NCBI RefSeq assembly: GCF_012641275.1
Contig: NZ_JABAIA010000001.1
Coordinates: forward strand, 1,178,001-1,242,000
Origin: Chitinophaga varians
GTDB taxonomy: Bacteria; Bacteroidota; Bacteroidia; Chitinophagales; Chitinophagaceae
Length of the DNA stretch: 64,000 bases
Reading direction: 5' to 3'
The notes beneath the pieces were generated by a model. It saw only the letters and a list, made by a program, of their open reading frames with translations, had not been told where the DNA came from and made no database searches. Below, piece after piece: positions 9,022-17,514 of the stretch. The translations under genes were made by a program, and so were the position numbers. Positions within the stretch are counted from its first letter, which is position 1; every line of letters starts with the position of its first letter.

Positions 9022-9723
9022 GTGGCTAAGAAGGCTGGAAGATTATTCCGTTTATTTCGTCGTCATGTACTGGTATGTATGGCATTACTGGTATTGGCGC
9101 CTGTACTGAAAGGGCAGGACACTACCCGTCGTACTGCCCATCCCATCGATACGTTGCCTTATCCGGTAAAAGACACTACCAGAAGCACTGAGCTGACCGA
9201 TACCACGGCGTCTATCAAACTGGCGCCGCGTGCGCCGCACAGCCCGCGCAAAGCAGCGCTGTATTCAGCTATTCTGCCGGGGCTCGGACAGGCGTACAAC
9301 CACGAATACTGGAAAATGCCGCTGGTATATGCCGCCATCGGTACCTGTACCTACTTCTTTGTATGGAACATGGACAACTACCGGAAATACCGTGATGCCT
9401 ACCGGCTATCAGTAGACGGTAACCCTGACACGAACATATCGGACCCGCTGCTGGCCAATAAATCATCACAGTACCTGAAAGCCAACCGCGATTATTTCCG
9501 TCAGAATATCGATTATTCCGTTCTTTTCTTTGTACTGGCTTATACGCTTAATATCGCCGATGCCACGGTATTTGCGCACCTGCGCAACTGGGACATGTCT
9601 GATGAACTGAGCATGCGGGTATCCCCGGCCATCATCAACAACCAGGGTTTAGGCATCAGCGTTAAACTGGCCATCGGCGGCGGCCGTAAAAACCATAAGT
9701 CTGCCTGGCTGGCAGGCCGCTAA
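9022..9723 (+). CDS. DUF5683 membrane protein
   Basis: It begins at a GTG one base after the parB stop. The 233-residue product has an N-terminal signal or anchor helix (residues 11-29), a polar spacer, and then the DUF5683 core beginning KAALYSAILPGLGQAYNHEY, with membrane segments around YAAIGTCTYFFVW and YSVLFFVLAYTLNIADATVF. The family sits after parAB in many Bacteroidota genomes; its function is unknown. The tight spacing suggests it is always cotranslated with parB. A later start cannot be excluded. Confidence 0.85.
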   Translation: MAKKAGRLFRLFRRHVLVCMALLVLAPVLKGQDTTRRTAHPIDTLPYPVKDTTRSTELTDTTASIKLAPRAPHSPRKAALYSAILPGLGQAYNHEYWKMPLVYAAIGTCTYFFVWNMDNYRKYRDAYRLSVDGNPDTNISDPLLANKSSQYLKANRDYFRQNIDYSVLFFVLAYTLNIADATVFAHLRNWDMSDELSMRVSPAIINNQGLGISVKLAIGGGRKNHKSAWLAGR

Positions 9724-9760
9724 CCAGCACATCATCCACTAAAAAATATCAGCAAGGGTC

Positions 9761-10477
9761 ATGAAAATAGCACTAATAGGATATGGTAAAATGGGTAAGG
9801 CGATCGATGCCATTGCCACAGCCAAAGGTCATGAGGTAATCCTGAGAATAGACCACGATGCCCAACACCTGCTGGAAAAAGAACATCTTGGACAGGCAGA
9901 TGTGGCCATCGAATTTACCACCCCCGAAACAGCTTACCATAACATACAAAAGTGCTTTGAAGCCAACGTACCTGTTGTAAGCGGCACCACCGGCTGGCTT
10001 GAGAAACTGCCGGAAGTGAATGCGGAATGCGAAAAAGGACACCACGCCTTTTTACATGCCACCAACTTCAGCATCGGCGTCAATATCTTTTTTGAAGTCA
10101 ACAAAAGACTGGCAGACCTGATGGCCAGCCAGCCCCAATACAACGTATGGATGGAAGAAATCCACCATACCCAGAAAAAAGACGCCCCCAGCGGGACCGC
10201 CATCACCCTGGCTGAACAGCTGCTGGCTTCCGTTGACCGGAAAAAGGGCTGGGTCAATGAAGAAACACAGCAGACTGACATGCTGTCTATCATTTCCAAA
10301 AGAATAGACCCCGCACCAGGCACTCATACCATTCACTACTCTTCTCCCATCGACGATATCACGATCACGCATACCGCACATTCCCGTGAAGGCTTCGCTG
10401 CCGGCGCCGTAGTAGCAGCGGAATGGCTGAAAGATAAGACAGGCGTGTTTACGATGAGAGACGTGCTGAACCTATAG
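9761..10477 (+). CDS. dapB: 4-hydroxy-tetrahydrodipicolinate reductase
   Basis: DapB reduces 4-hydroxy-tetrahydrodipicolinate with NAD(P)H in the meso-diaminopimelate/lysine pathway. The 238-residue protein has the Rossmann motif GYGKMGKAID, the GTTGW block, ATNFSIGVNIFFEVNK, and the catalytic/substrate motif EEIHHTQKKDAPSGTA with the expected His-His and Lys. It follows the parAB-DUF5683 genes after 37 bp and probably shares their transcript. Confidence 0.96.
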   Translation: MKIALIGYGKMGKAIDAIATAKGHEVILRIDHDAQHLLEKEHLGQADVAIEFTTPETAYHNIQKCFEANVPVVSGTTGWLEKLPEVNAECEKGHHAFLHATNFSIGVNIFFEVNKRLADLMASQPQYNVWMEEIHHTQKKDAPSGTAITLAEQLLASVDRKKGWVNEETQQTDMLSIISKRIDPAPGTHTIHYSSPIDDITITHTAHSREGFAAGAVVAAEWLKDKTGVFTMRDVLNL

Positions 10478-10566
10478 AGACTGTATAATGGCTTGAAAAT
10501 CAATTATTATTTATTCCTGTCACGCTCCACGCAGGCTGCCGGAACATAAAACTCAAAAGAAGAGCT

Positions 10567-10574
10567 TATATTTG
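10567..10574 (+). promoter_or_regulatory. Candidate -7 box TATATTTG
   Basis: It fits TAnnTTTG and lies 63 bp upstream of the Rrf2-family gene start. No convincing -33 element. Confidence 0.45.
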
Positions 10575-10637
10575 TTACGTCAAAAATGTTCATTGCAGCA
10601 CCGATAGCGTCATCCCCAGGGATGCAAATAAGTCAGT

Positions 10638-11057
10638 ATGTTATCTAAAAAAACACAATACGCATTTCACGCACTCATTCACCTGGCAGAAAATGTTGAT
10701 AAAGGGCCTATCCTGATTTCTGAGATCGCTCAGGAGAAGAATATCTCTATCAAGTTCCTGGAAAACATCCTGCTGGAGCTGAAAAATGCCGGTATTCTGG
10801 GCAGTAAGAAAGGGAAAGGCGGCGGATATTATCTGATGCGTCCTCCGAAAGAGATTGCACTGGCCAAGATCATCCGGTTGCTGGACGGCCCCATTGCCCT
10901 GTTGCCCTGCGTAAGCCTCAACTATTATGAGCGCTGCGAGAACTGTCGCGATGAAGCCGTATGCGGCCTGAATGAAGTGATGGGCAAAGTAAGGGACGCC
11001 ACCCTGAAATTGCTGGAAACCAAAACATTAAAAGATATTCTTACCCGCAACGCATAA
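10638..11057 (+). CDS. Rrf2-family transcriptional regulator with clustered cysteines
   Basis: The 139-residue product is a winged-helix Rrf2 protein (MLSKKTQYAFHALIHLAENV, KNISIKFLENILLELKNAGI, KGGGYYLMRPP wing). After the DNA-binding domain it carries Cys91, Cys100, Cys103 and Cys109. That placement resembles the Fe-S binding loop of IscR/NsrR/RsrR proteins, although the spacing is its own. Its position before the APS-reductase operon suggests control of sulfur assimilation, as CymR does in Firmicutes; this is inference. A terminator separates it from the cys genes. Confidence 0.88.
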   Translation: MLSKKTQYAFHALIHLAENVDKGPILISEIAQEKNISIKFLENILLELKNAGILGSKKGKGGGYYLMRPPKEIALAKIIRLLDGPIALLPCVSLNYYERCENCRDEAVCGLNEVMGKVRDATLKLLETKTLKDILTRNA

Positions 11058-11083
11058 ACAGCGCAGCGAGCAAATTATCCAGG

Positions 11084-11112
11084 CCGGCAGGGATTTCCTG
11101 CCGGTTTTTTTT
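11084..11112 (+). terminator. Rho-independent terminator of the Rrf2 gene
   Basis: The stem CCGGCAGG (11084-11091) / CCTGCCGG (11097-11104) has a 5-nt loop and is followed directly by eight Ts. Confidence 0.9.
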
Positions 11113-11126
11113 GCCCCTTGCCCCAA

Positions 11127-11146
11127 CCCAGGGCTGAAGCCCTGGG
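11127..11146 (+). repeat. Copy B of the CCCAGGGCT-GA-AGCCCTGGG dyad family
   Basis: A perfect 9-bp dyad around GA. A 28-nt stretch here (11126-11153) is identical to the copy at 61182-61209, including the trailing CCACAAT. Confidence 0.8.
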
Positions 11147-11159
11147 CCACAATCTGTTG

Positions 11160-11396
11160 TTCGGTTTCTCTCTATGAAGATCCTGGCAGTACCAGAGAAC
11201 CCATAAAGTGCTTCGGTTTCTCTCAATGAAGGTCCTGGCAGTACCAGAGAACCCATAGAGTGCCTCGGTTTCTCTCTATGAAGGTCCTGGCAGTACCAGA
11301 GAACCCATAAAGTGCTTCGGTTTCTCTCTATGAAGATCCTGGCAGTACCAGAGAACCTATAAAGCGCTTTGGTTTCTCTTTATGAAGGTTTTGGCA
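11160..11396. repeat. 52-bp tandem direct repeat array (4 full units plus a degenerate half)
   Basis: Units lie at 11160-11211, 11212-11263, 11264-11315 and 11316-11367, each exactly 52 bp. A decayed partial unit follows from 11368. Units differ at one to a few positions. Each contains TTTCTCTCTATGAAG, the internal dyad CTGG-CAGTA-CCAG, and ends AGAGAACCCATAAAGTGC. There are no spacers. The period is not a multiple of three, so it is not a coding repeat. It lies between the Rrf2 gene and cysH. Confidence 0.95.
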
Positions 11397-11473
11397 AACC
11401 CTCCCCCATAGCCCATTCCCCAACAAACGACAAATTTTCACCACAATAGTCTATCTTTTTTATAGGATTTATG

Positions 11474-11481
11474 TATTTTTG
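11474..11481 (+). promoter_or_regulatory. Candidate -7 box TATTTTTG for cysHDN
   Basis: TAnnTTTG match 60 bp before the cysH start and about 100 bp after the last full 52-bp repeat. It is preceded by a T-rich tract but no exact -33 TTTG. Confidence 0.5.
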
Positions 11482-11541
11482 TGTACGGCGTCACTGAAAA
11501 GTACGCGCTGGCACTAGGCAATTATCTTTAAGGAAGATTAC

Positions 11542-12225
11542 ATGACAGACATTACCAACGCACTGGCCAACAAGCCGGTGGTAGAAGCCATACAATATCT
11601 CCTGGAGCAGTATCCGGGTGCCGTGGCGTTTTCTACTTCCTTTGGCCAGGAAGACCAGGTAATCGCAGACATTATCTGGCGTAACCATTTACCCGTAAGG
11701 GTATTTACCCTGGACACAGGACGCCTGTTCCAGGAAACCTATGACGTAATGGACGTCACCCTTGCCCGTTACAAACAGCCGATCGAAGTGTTTTATCCCG
11801 AAACAGCGGCCGTAGAAAAACTGGTCACCGAAAAAGGCCCCAACAGCTTTTACGAATCCGTGGAAAACCGCAAACAATGCTGCGGCGTCCGGAAAGTAGT
11901 ACCGCTCAACAGGGCGCTGGAAGGCGTAAAAGTATGGATCACCGGACTACGTGCCGAACAGTCCGAAAACCGCCACGACATGCAGACGCTGGAATGGGAC
12001 GAACAACGCCACCTCTATAAATACAATCCCCTGATCCACTGGGGATATGATGAAGTCCTGGCCTACCTCTCCCAACACAACGTTCCTTATAACAAACTGC
12101 ACGACAAAGGCTTTATCAGCATCGGATGTGCGCCCTGTACACGCGCCATCGAGCCGGGAGAACATCCGCGCGCCGGCCGGTGGTGGTGGGAACAGTCGCA
12201 GAAAGAATGCGGCCTGCACGGATAA
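11542..12225 (+). CDS. cysH: Adenylyl-sulfate (APS) reductase
   Basis: The enzyme reduces activated sulfate to sulfite with thioredoxin. The 227-residue protein has the PP-loop-like start (AFSTSFGQEDQV) and two cysteine pairs, Cys113-Cys114 (KQCCGVRK) and Cys196/Cys199 (GCAPCTRA), which bind a [4Fe-4S] cluster. The C-terminal catalytic Cys223 is in ECGLHG. These cluster cysteines mark the APS-reducing rather than the PAPS-reducing (E. coli) type, and no cysC kinase gene is nearby, which agrees. First gene of cysH-cysD-cysN. Confidence 0.94.
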   Translation: MTDITNALANKPVVEAIQYLLEQYPGAVAFSTSFGQEDQVIADIIWRNHLPVRVFTLDTGRLFQETYDVMDVTLARYKQPIEVFYPETAAVEKLVTEKGPNSFYESVENRKQCCGVRKVVPLNRALEGVKVWITGLRAEQSENRHDMQTLEWDEQRHLYKYNPLIHWGYDEVLAYLSQHNVPYNKLHDKGFISIGCAPCTRAIEPGEHPRAGRWWWEQSQKECGLHG

Positions 12226-12264
12226 AAGAAAACAGCCTTTGCAATCATAAAATCATTGTCACCC

Positions 12265-13173
12265 ATGACACATCAGATAAACTGGGAATTTCCACAGGCG
12301 CTGGAAGATGAAGCCATATACATTTTACGCGAAACAGCCGCCCAATTCGAAAAGCCGGTGCTGCTCTTCTCCGGCGGTAAAGACTCCATTACGCTCGTAA
12401 GACTGGCCCAGAAAGCCTTTTATCCGGGCAAGGTGCCCTTTCCCCTGTTACATGTGGACACCGGCCACAATTTCCCGGAAACCATCGAGTTCCGCGACTG
12501 GCTGGTCAACACACTGGGCCTGGACCTGATCGTCCGTAATGTGCAGGACAGCATTGACCAGGGCAAAGTACAGGAAGAAACCGGCAAATACGCCAGCCGC
12601 AACGCCCTGCAGACCGTTACCCTCCTCGATGCCATCGAGGAAGGAAAATTTGACGCCTGCATCGGCGGCGCACGCCGCGACGAAGAAAAAGCCCGCGCTA
12701 AAGAAAGAATATTCTCTGTCCGCGATGAATTCGGTCAGTGGAACGCCAAAATGCAACGCCCTGAACTGTTTGATATCCTCAACGGAAAAATCAATATCGG
12801 TGAAAACGTACGTGTGTTCCCCATCTCCAACTGGACAGAACTGGACGTATGGAACTACATCCGCCGCGAAAAACTGGAAATACCTTCCATCTACTTCGCG
12901 CACGAAAGGGAAATCATTGAGCGGGATGGCCTCTACTGGCCTTATTCCGCCTACCTCAACACCACCGCCGATGAAGTGCCTTTCCGCCAGAAAGTACGCT
13001 TCCGTACCGTTGGCGACATGACCTGTACCGCTGCCGTACTGTCCGAAGCCGATAAGCTGGAAGACATCATCGCAGAAATCATGGAAGCCAAAATTTCCGA
13101 ACGTGGCGCACGTATAGACGACAAACGCTCCGAAGCCGCCATGGAGAAAAGAAAACAGGCAGGTTACTTTTAA
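12265..13173 (+). CDS. cysD: Sulfate adenylyltransferase small subunit
   Basis: CysD makes APS from sulfate and ATP, with the GTPase CysN. I use the ATG at 12265 (MTHQINWEFPQALEDEAIYI); a TTG three codons upstream is in frame but unneeded. The 302-residue product has the PP-loop SGGKDSITLVRLA, HVDTGHNFPETIEFRD, GGARRDEEKARAKER and the C-terminal RYRTVGDMTCT-like block FRTVGDMTCTAAV. It sits 39 bp after cysH and 33 bp before cysN. Confidence 0.97.
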   Translation: MTHQINWEFPQALEDEAIYILRETAAQFEKPVLLFSGGKDSITLVRLAQKAFYPGKVPFPLLHVDTGHNFPETIEFRDWLVNTLGLDLIVRNVQDSIDQGKVQEETGKYASRNALQTVTLLDAIEEGKFDACIGGARRDEEKARAKERIFSVRDEFGQWNAKMQRPELFDILNGKINIGENVRVFPISNWTELDVWNYIRREKLEIPSIYFAHEREIIERDGLYWPYSAYLNTTADEVPFRQKVRFRTVGDMTCTAAVLSEADKLEDIIAEIMEAKISERGARIDDKRSEAAMEKRKQAGYF

Positions 13174-13206
13174 CATTTACTTCTTACAGCAAAAAAGCGA
13201 ACGCAT

Positions 13207-14454
13207 ATGGAGGTTTTACGTATAGCCACTTCCGGTAGTGTGGACGATGGGAAAAGCACCCTGATCGGCCGTCTTTTATACGACACCAACTCTATCCCCC
13301 AGGATAAAATGGAGGCGCTCCACGCCGCCAGCAAACGCAAAGGGCTCGACTTCACCGATCTGTCTCTGCTGACAGACGGCCTCGTGGCAGAAAGAGAACA
13401 AGGCATCACCATCGACGTGGCGCATATCTACTTCTCCACCCCTACCCGTAAATACATTATCGCCGATACACCCGGCCATATTGAATATACCCGCAACATG
13501 GTGACCGGCGCCTCCAATGCGCAGGTATCACTCATCCTGATCGACGCCCGCAAAGGCATCGTGGAACAAACACACCGCCACTTTTTTATCGCCAACCTGT
13601 TACGCATTCCGTACCTCGTAGTGTGCGTCAACAAAATGGACCTGGTGGATTACAACGAGGCCCGTTTCAATCAGATCGTGGAAGACTTCCAGCAGCTGCT
13701 GGCCAGCGCCTCCTATAAAGCACAGGAAGTGAAGTTCATCCCCATCTCCTCCCTGTATGGCGAAAACGTGGCCACCCGCACCGGTTCCATCACCTGGTAC
13801 CAGGGCCCTACCCTGCTCGATTACCTCGAACAGATCGCTTTTGACCAGGAGGACAGCCGTCACCCGGCCCGCTTCCCCATACAAAGCGTGATCCGTCCAC
13901 GTACCACCGAATACCACGATTTCCGTGGCTTCGCCGGTAAAGTGGCCAGTGGCCATTTCAACGTAGGCGATGAAATCATCTCCCTGCCATCAGGACAAAA
14001 AAGCAGGATCAAAACCATTGAGCAGTTCGAAAAACAACTGCCGGCGGCCCATGCCCGTGAAAGCGTGGTCATCACCCTCGAAGATGAAATTGACAGCAGC
14101 CGGGGCAACATGCTGGTAAAAACAGACAACGTTCCGGAACAACGCAAGGAAATCACCGCCAATATCTGCTGGATGGACCAGCAAAAACTGGTGGCCGGGA
14201 AAACCTACCTGCTCCAGCATGGCATCAACCGCGTGAAAGCAAAAGTGCAGCAGGTCAACTTCGTCATCGATGTAACCAGTTATCAACACATCGAAGGCAA
14301 AAATGACATGGGCTTAAATGATATCGGTAGCATTACTCTGAAAACAGCCCAGCCCATCTTTGCCGATATATACGCGGAAAACCCTGCCAATGGCGCGTTT
14401 ATCCTGATTGACGAGTTTAACAACACGACTGTTGCGGTAGGAACTTTAATATAA
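13207..14454 (+). CDS. cysN: Sulfate adenylyltransferase large subunit (GTPase)
   Basis: The 415-residue product is an EF-Tu-like GTPase that couples GTP hydrolysis to APS synthesis by CysD. G motifs are present: G1 GSVDDGKSTLIGRLLYD, G3 DTPGHIEYTRNM, G4 NKMDLV. Two beta-barrel domains follow (RFPIQSVIRP, AGKVASGHFNVGDEI). There is no CysC (APS kinase) extension, so PAPS is not made by this operon. Last gene of the operon, followed by a terminator. Sulfite reductase is not in the window. Confidence 0.96.
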   Translation: MEVLRIATSGSVDDGKSTLIGRLLYDTNSIPQDKMEALHAASKRKGLDFTDLSLLTDGLVAEREQGITIDVAHIYFSTPTRKYIIADTPGHIEYTRNMVTGASNAQVSLILIDARKGIVEQTHRHFFIANLLRIPYLVVCVNKMDLVDYNEARFNQIVEDFQQLLASASYKAQEVKFIPISSLYGENVATRTGSITWYQGPTLLDYLEQIAFDQEDSRHPARFPIQSVIRPRTTEYHDFRGFAGKVASGHFNVGDEIISLPSGQKSRIKTIEQFEKQLPAAHARESVVITLEDEIDSSRGNMLVKTDNVPEQRKEITANICWMDQQKLVAGKTYLLQHGINRVKAKVQQVNFVIDVTSYQHIEGKNDMGLNDIGSITLKTAQPIFADIYAENPANGAFILIDEFNNTTVAVGTLI

Positions 14455-14484
14455 CGGACTGAATAAAGCAATATAAAAACAAAG

Positions 14485-14516
14485 GGCCCGGTGAAGATAT
14501 CACCGGGCCTTATTTT
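14485..14516 (+). terminator. Terminator of the cysHDN operon
   Basis: Stem GGCCCGGTGA (14485-14494) / TCACCGGGCC (14500-14509) with a 5-nt loop, followed by TTATTTTA. Confidence 0.85.
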
Positions 14517-14572
14517 ATACTCAAATCAAACAATAATATGCGAGACTTAAAACCGCATCCTTACGGGGACGG

Positions 14573-15511
14573 TTATATGTTTTTCAGCATGTCCGCCGTC
14601 ATTTTCTCCAGGTCATACTCATGTTTCCATCCCCAGTCGGCGCGGGCGAGACTGTCGTCCATGCTGTTGGGCCAGCCGTCAGCGATTTGCTGGCGGTAGT
14701 CCGGCTCATAACTGATCGTGAATTCGGGAATATGTTTTTTGATCTCCGCCGCGATCTCCTTTGGAGAGAAGCTCATTCCGGAGAGATTATAGGCAGAGCG
14801 TACAGATATTTTGGAGGCATCGGCTTCCATCAGTTCAATGGTAGCACGGATAGCGTCCGGCATATACATCATGGGCAGATATGTGTTCTCTGACAGGAAG
14901 CTGGTGTATTTTTTATGCTCCTTTGCCTCGTGGAAGATTTCCACTGCATAGTCAGTAGTACCGCCGCCGGGAGCAGACTTATAGCTGATCAGGCCGGGAT
15001 AGCGCAGGCTTCTTACGTCTACGCCATAACGGTGGTTGTAGTATTCGCACCAGCGTTCACCGGCAAATTTGCTGATACCGTAGATGGTAGTCGGCTCAAT
15101 GATGGTGTGTTGCGGCGTGTCCTGCATCGGGGAGTTAGGACCGAATACCGCGATAGAGCTGGGCCAGTATACTTTGTCAATATTTTCTTCCTTGGCGATA
15201 TCAAGTACGTTGAGCAGGCTTTGCATATTGATATGCCATGCCAGCAGCGGATTTTTTTCGCCGGTGGCAGACAGGATGGCCGCCAGCAGATATACCTGGG
15301 TGATGTTGTGCCGGATGATCAATACGTGCAGCATCTCTTTGTTCATTACGTCCAGCGACACATACGGGCCTGTTCCTTTCAGCAGCTCATGTTCCTCGCG
15401 CAGGTCCGACGCCACCACATTGGCATCTCCATACATTTTCCTTAACGCCAGGGTCAGCTCCACGCCTATTTGTCCGCAGGCACCAATAACCAGGATCTTA
15501 TCTTTCTTCAT
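14573..15511 (-). CDS. tdh: L-threonine 3-dehydrogenase, SDR/epimerase type
   Basis: The start at 15511 (MKKDKILVIGACGQIGVEL) puts the NAD-binding GACGQIG motif at the expected position; an upstream in-frame ATG at 15661 lacks support. The 312-residue product resembles UDP-galactose-4-epimerase folds, with Tyr-Lys catalytic block TIYGISKFAGERWCEYY and SLRYPGLISYKSAPGGGTTDYAVEIF, typical of the short-chain Tdh known from Flavobacterium and trypanosomes. It would oxidise L-threonine to 2-amino-3-ketobutyrate. A generic epimerase assignment is the main alternative. Divergent from kdsA. Confidence 0.87.
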   Translation of the reverse strand: MKKDKILVIGACGQIGVELTLALRKMYGDANVVASDLREEHELLKGTGPYVSLDVMNKEMLHVLIIRHNITQVYLLAAILSATGEKNPLLAWHINMQSLLNVLDIAKEENIDKVYWPSSIAVFGPNSPMQDTPQHTIIEPTTIYGISKFAGERWCEYYNHRYGVDVRSLRYPGLISYKSAPGGGTTDYAVEIFHEAKEHKKYTSFLSENTYLPMMYMPDAIRATIELMEADASKISVRSAYNLSGMSFSPKEIAAEIKKHIPEFTISYEPDYRQQIADGWPNSMDDSLARADWGWKHEYDLEKMTADMLKNI

Positions 15512-15722
15512 ATACCGAAAATTGTAAGCAATAATTTGAGAGCGTAATATTAACAGGTTCGGCGATATTTCCGTTCCACCCCTCCACGCGCATGACAATG
15601 CTATAACAATAAAAACTGCAATGGGTGGACTTCCCCATCCGGGATTACAAAAGTATGACAATTTTAACTTTTCGTATAGGGAAGAGCTGTCTGTACGGGG
15701 TCCTGTTAATGCCGGGAAAGAC

Positions 15723-15730
15723 TATCTTTG
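15723..15730 (+). promoter_or_regulatory. Candidate -7 box TATCTTTG for kdsA
   Basis: TAnnTTTG match 33 bp upstream of the kdsA ATG within the divergent tdh/kdsA gap. Confidence 0.55.
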
Positions 15731-15763
15731 CATGGCGATTAACGACCCAATAGTTATAAAATT

Positions 15764-16585
15764 ATGAAGCATTTAAAATCATTGTTCAAAGAACAATACA
15801 ATCCGGAAAATTTTTTCCTGATTGCCGGTCCGTGTGTAATAGAAGAAGAAGAGCTGCTGATGGAAGTAGCAGAGAAAGTTTCAGGTATCTGCAAACGTCT
15901 GTCTATTCCCTATGTTTTCAAGGCTTCCTACCGGAAGGCCAACCGTACGAGCGTACATTCATTTACCGGTATTGGTGATGTAGAGGGGCTGGAACTGTTG
16001 CAGAAAGTAGGCAAAACATTCAACGTACCTGTTACTTCTGATATCCACTCCGCTGCCGAAGCCGCCATGGCCGCCGCTTATGTGGACGTATTACAAATCC
16101 CGGCCTTCCTTTGCCGTCAGACAGACATTCTGCTGGCCGCAGCGGAGACAGGAAAAGTAGTCAATGTGAAAAAAGGTCAGTTCCTGAGCGGCGAGTCCAT
16201 GAAATTTGCCGTAGAGAAGATCAAAGGGGCTGGCAATGAACATATCATTTTAACGGAGAGGGGCACCACTTTCGGTTACCAGGACCTGGTGGTAGACTAT
16301 CGTAACATCCCGGTGATGAAACACCTGGGACAGCCGGTGGTAATGGACTGTACGCATTCTTTGCAGCAGCCGAACCAGACCAGCGGCGTTACCGGCGGTA
16401 ATCCGCAGATGATCAGCACCATTGCCAAGGCGGCTATTGCCACCGGTGCTGACGGGCTGTTTATTGAAACCCATCCGGAGCCTTCCCGTGCCAAATCTGA
16501 CGGCGCCAACATGCTGCGGCTCGATCTGCTGGAAGAACTGCTGGAAAAACTGGTGGAACTGCGTAAAGTAGCGGTGAAATTATAA
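15764..16585 (+). CDS. kdsA: 3-deoxy-8-phosphooctulonate synthase (Kdo8P synthase)
   Basis: KdsA condenses arabinose-5-phosphate with phosphoenolpyruvate for the Kdo of lipopolysaccharide. The 273-residue TIM barrel has FKASYRKANRTSVHS, LQIPAFLCRQTDILLAAAETG, VNVKKGQFLS, TERGTTFGYQDLVVDYR and FIETHPEP. AGPCVIE near the N-terminus has Cys where E. coli KdsA has Asn, marking the metal-dependent class. KANR and DIH blocks favour KdsA over a DAHP synthase. Its presence implies a Gram-negative outer membrane with Kdo. Confidence 0.94.
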   Translation: MKHLKSLFKEQYNPENFFLIAGPCVIEEEELLMEVAEKVSGICKRLSIPYVFKASYRKANRTSVHSFTGIGDVEGLELLQKVGKTFNVPVTSDIHSAAEAAMAAAYVDVLQIPAFLCRQTDILLAAAETGKVVNVKKGQFLSGESMKFAVEKIKGAGNEHIILTERGTTFGYQDLVVDYRNIPVMKHLGQPVVMDCTHSLQQPNQTSGVTGGNPQMISTIAKAAIATGADGLFIETHPEPSRAKSDGANMLRLDLLEELLEKLVELRKVAVKL

Positions 16586-16653
16586 GCGCCTGCTTCCCCT
16601 TGTTGTTTTGGGCTGTTTTATGTAAATTCATGAAACACTAAAAACAGCTCACT

Positions 16654-17061
16654 ATGATCAGTTTACACCATTTAAAAACCGGAGATACGGTGATTACCAA
16701 TTACGGCGGTGTAGAGAAACCGGGGAAGATTCTACAGGTGGATCATGAGGACAAAAAAGTGCTTGTGGCCACCGATAATGACACGAATGAGTTTTGGTAC
16801 GATCTCGACAACCTGCACTCTATTCCGTTGGACGAGGCGACTTTACTCAGATTGCAGTTCCATCTGGACAGTAACCAGTCCGGTAATGGCAAAGGCAAGC
16901 TGTATGTGCGGGGACCGTTCTCCGTGCGTATCCATGAGCCAGGCAATCAGCCCGTGCTTCAGTTGCATTACCGTGATGAAACAAGGAACCTGAATGCGCC
17001 TATTACGCTGAATGAACTGCAGAACCATTATCATGGTATGACTAATTTCCATCTGGAATAA
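16654..17061 (+). CDS. Conserved small hypothetical protein
   Basis: A 135-residue soluble protein beginning MISLHHLKTGDTVITNYGGV. The first third looks like a small SH3-like beta barrel (TGDTVITNYGG, GKILQVDHEDKKVLVATDN) followed by EFWYDLDNLHSIPLDEATLL. Similar small proteins with an EFWY motif are, from memory, common in Bacteroidota with no known role. The second half adds short strands (KLYVRGPFSVRIHE, VLQLHYRDETRNL). It has no signal peptide, lies 68 bp after kdsA and is followed by a hairpin. Confidence 0.75.
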   Translation: MISLHHLKTGDTVITNYGGVEKPGKILQVDHEDKKVLVATDNDTNEFWYDLDNLHSIPLDEATLLRLQFHLDSNQSGNGKGKLYVRGPFSVRIHEPGNQPVLQLHYRDETRNLNAPITLNELQNHYHGMTNFHLE

Positions 17062-17081
17062 CTACCAGATGAGGCTATACG

Positions 17082-17122
17082 ACAGAGAGGATGTGACCGG
17101 TGCGCCGGTTGCGTCCTCTTTG
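17082..17122 (+). terminator. Hairpin terminator with G-U rich stem
   Basis: Arms around AGAGGATGTGACCGG (17086-17100) and CCGGTTGCGTCCTCT (17105-17119) pair with wobble positions, followed by TTGTCTTTT. Confidence 0.65.
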
Positions 17123-17214
17123 TCTTTTCAGGAACCGGCTTTAAACAAAAGCCGCCTGTAATAGGTTTTGCTATAGCGCAGGCCCATTATCAAAATAAAT
17201 AAATGAGAAAATAA

Positions 17215-17436
17215 TCAGAGGTAACGCAGGGGGTTTCTTCTTCCGTTGAGAATATAATTCTTCATATTCATCCAGAAGGCGAGGATCATATAGACGATGA
17301 CGGGCGATCCCATGGTCAGGAAAGTGGCATAAATGAAAAAGAAGCGGATCCTGGAGGTGGCTACGCCCAGTTTCTCACCGATGGCGGTACATACGCCAAA
17401 GGCCTTCCATTCCAAAAAGTCTTTAATCCGGTTCAT
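17215..17436 (-). CDS. PspC-domain small membrane protein
   Basis: A 73-residue protein with the PspC fold: N-terminal WKAFGVCTAIGEKLGVATSRIRFFFIYATF, then a membrane segment (TFLTMGSPVIVYMILAFW) and a short basic tail. PspC domains are phage-shock/envelope-stress membrane proteins and often act as anti-regulators or toxins' partners; here it stands alone, with no PspA or PspB nearby, so the role is open. It is divergent from the aconitase gene. Confidence 0.82.
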   Translation of the reverse strand: MNRIKDFLEWKAFGVCTAIGEKLGVATSRIRFFFIYATFLTMGSPVIVYMILAFWMNMKNYILNGRRNPLRYL

Positions 17437-17514
17437 GTTTCAAATGTATCAAATTTTCGCCGGAAAAACAAGGGTGGCCGTCACTGCCGTAATTTAACAG
17501 GAGAGCGGGCGGAG

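Noticed and set aside
11041..11256. Minus-strand coding frame across the 52-bp repeats
   Set aside because: It is made of repeat translation (GPGLQPWV and repeated FSGTAR blocks), has no homology I recognise and covers a terminator.
11160..11396. CRISPR array
   Set aside because: Repeats are directly adjacent with no unique spacers, the unit is 52 bp, and no cas gene is in the window.
15764..16585. DAHP synthase
   Set aside because: KANR, QIPAFLCRQTD and length fit Kdo8P synthase better.
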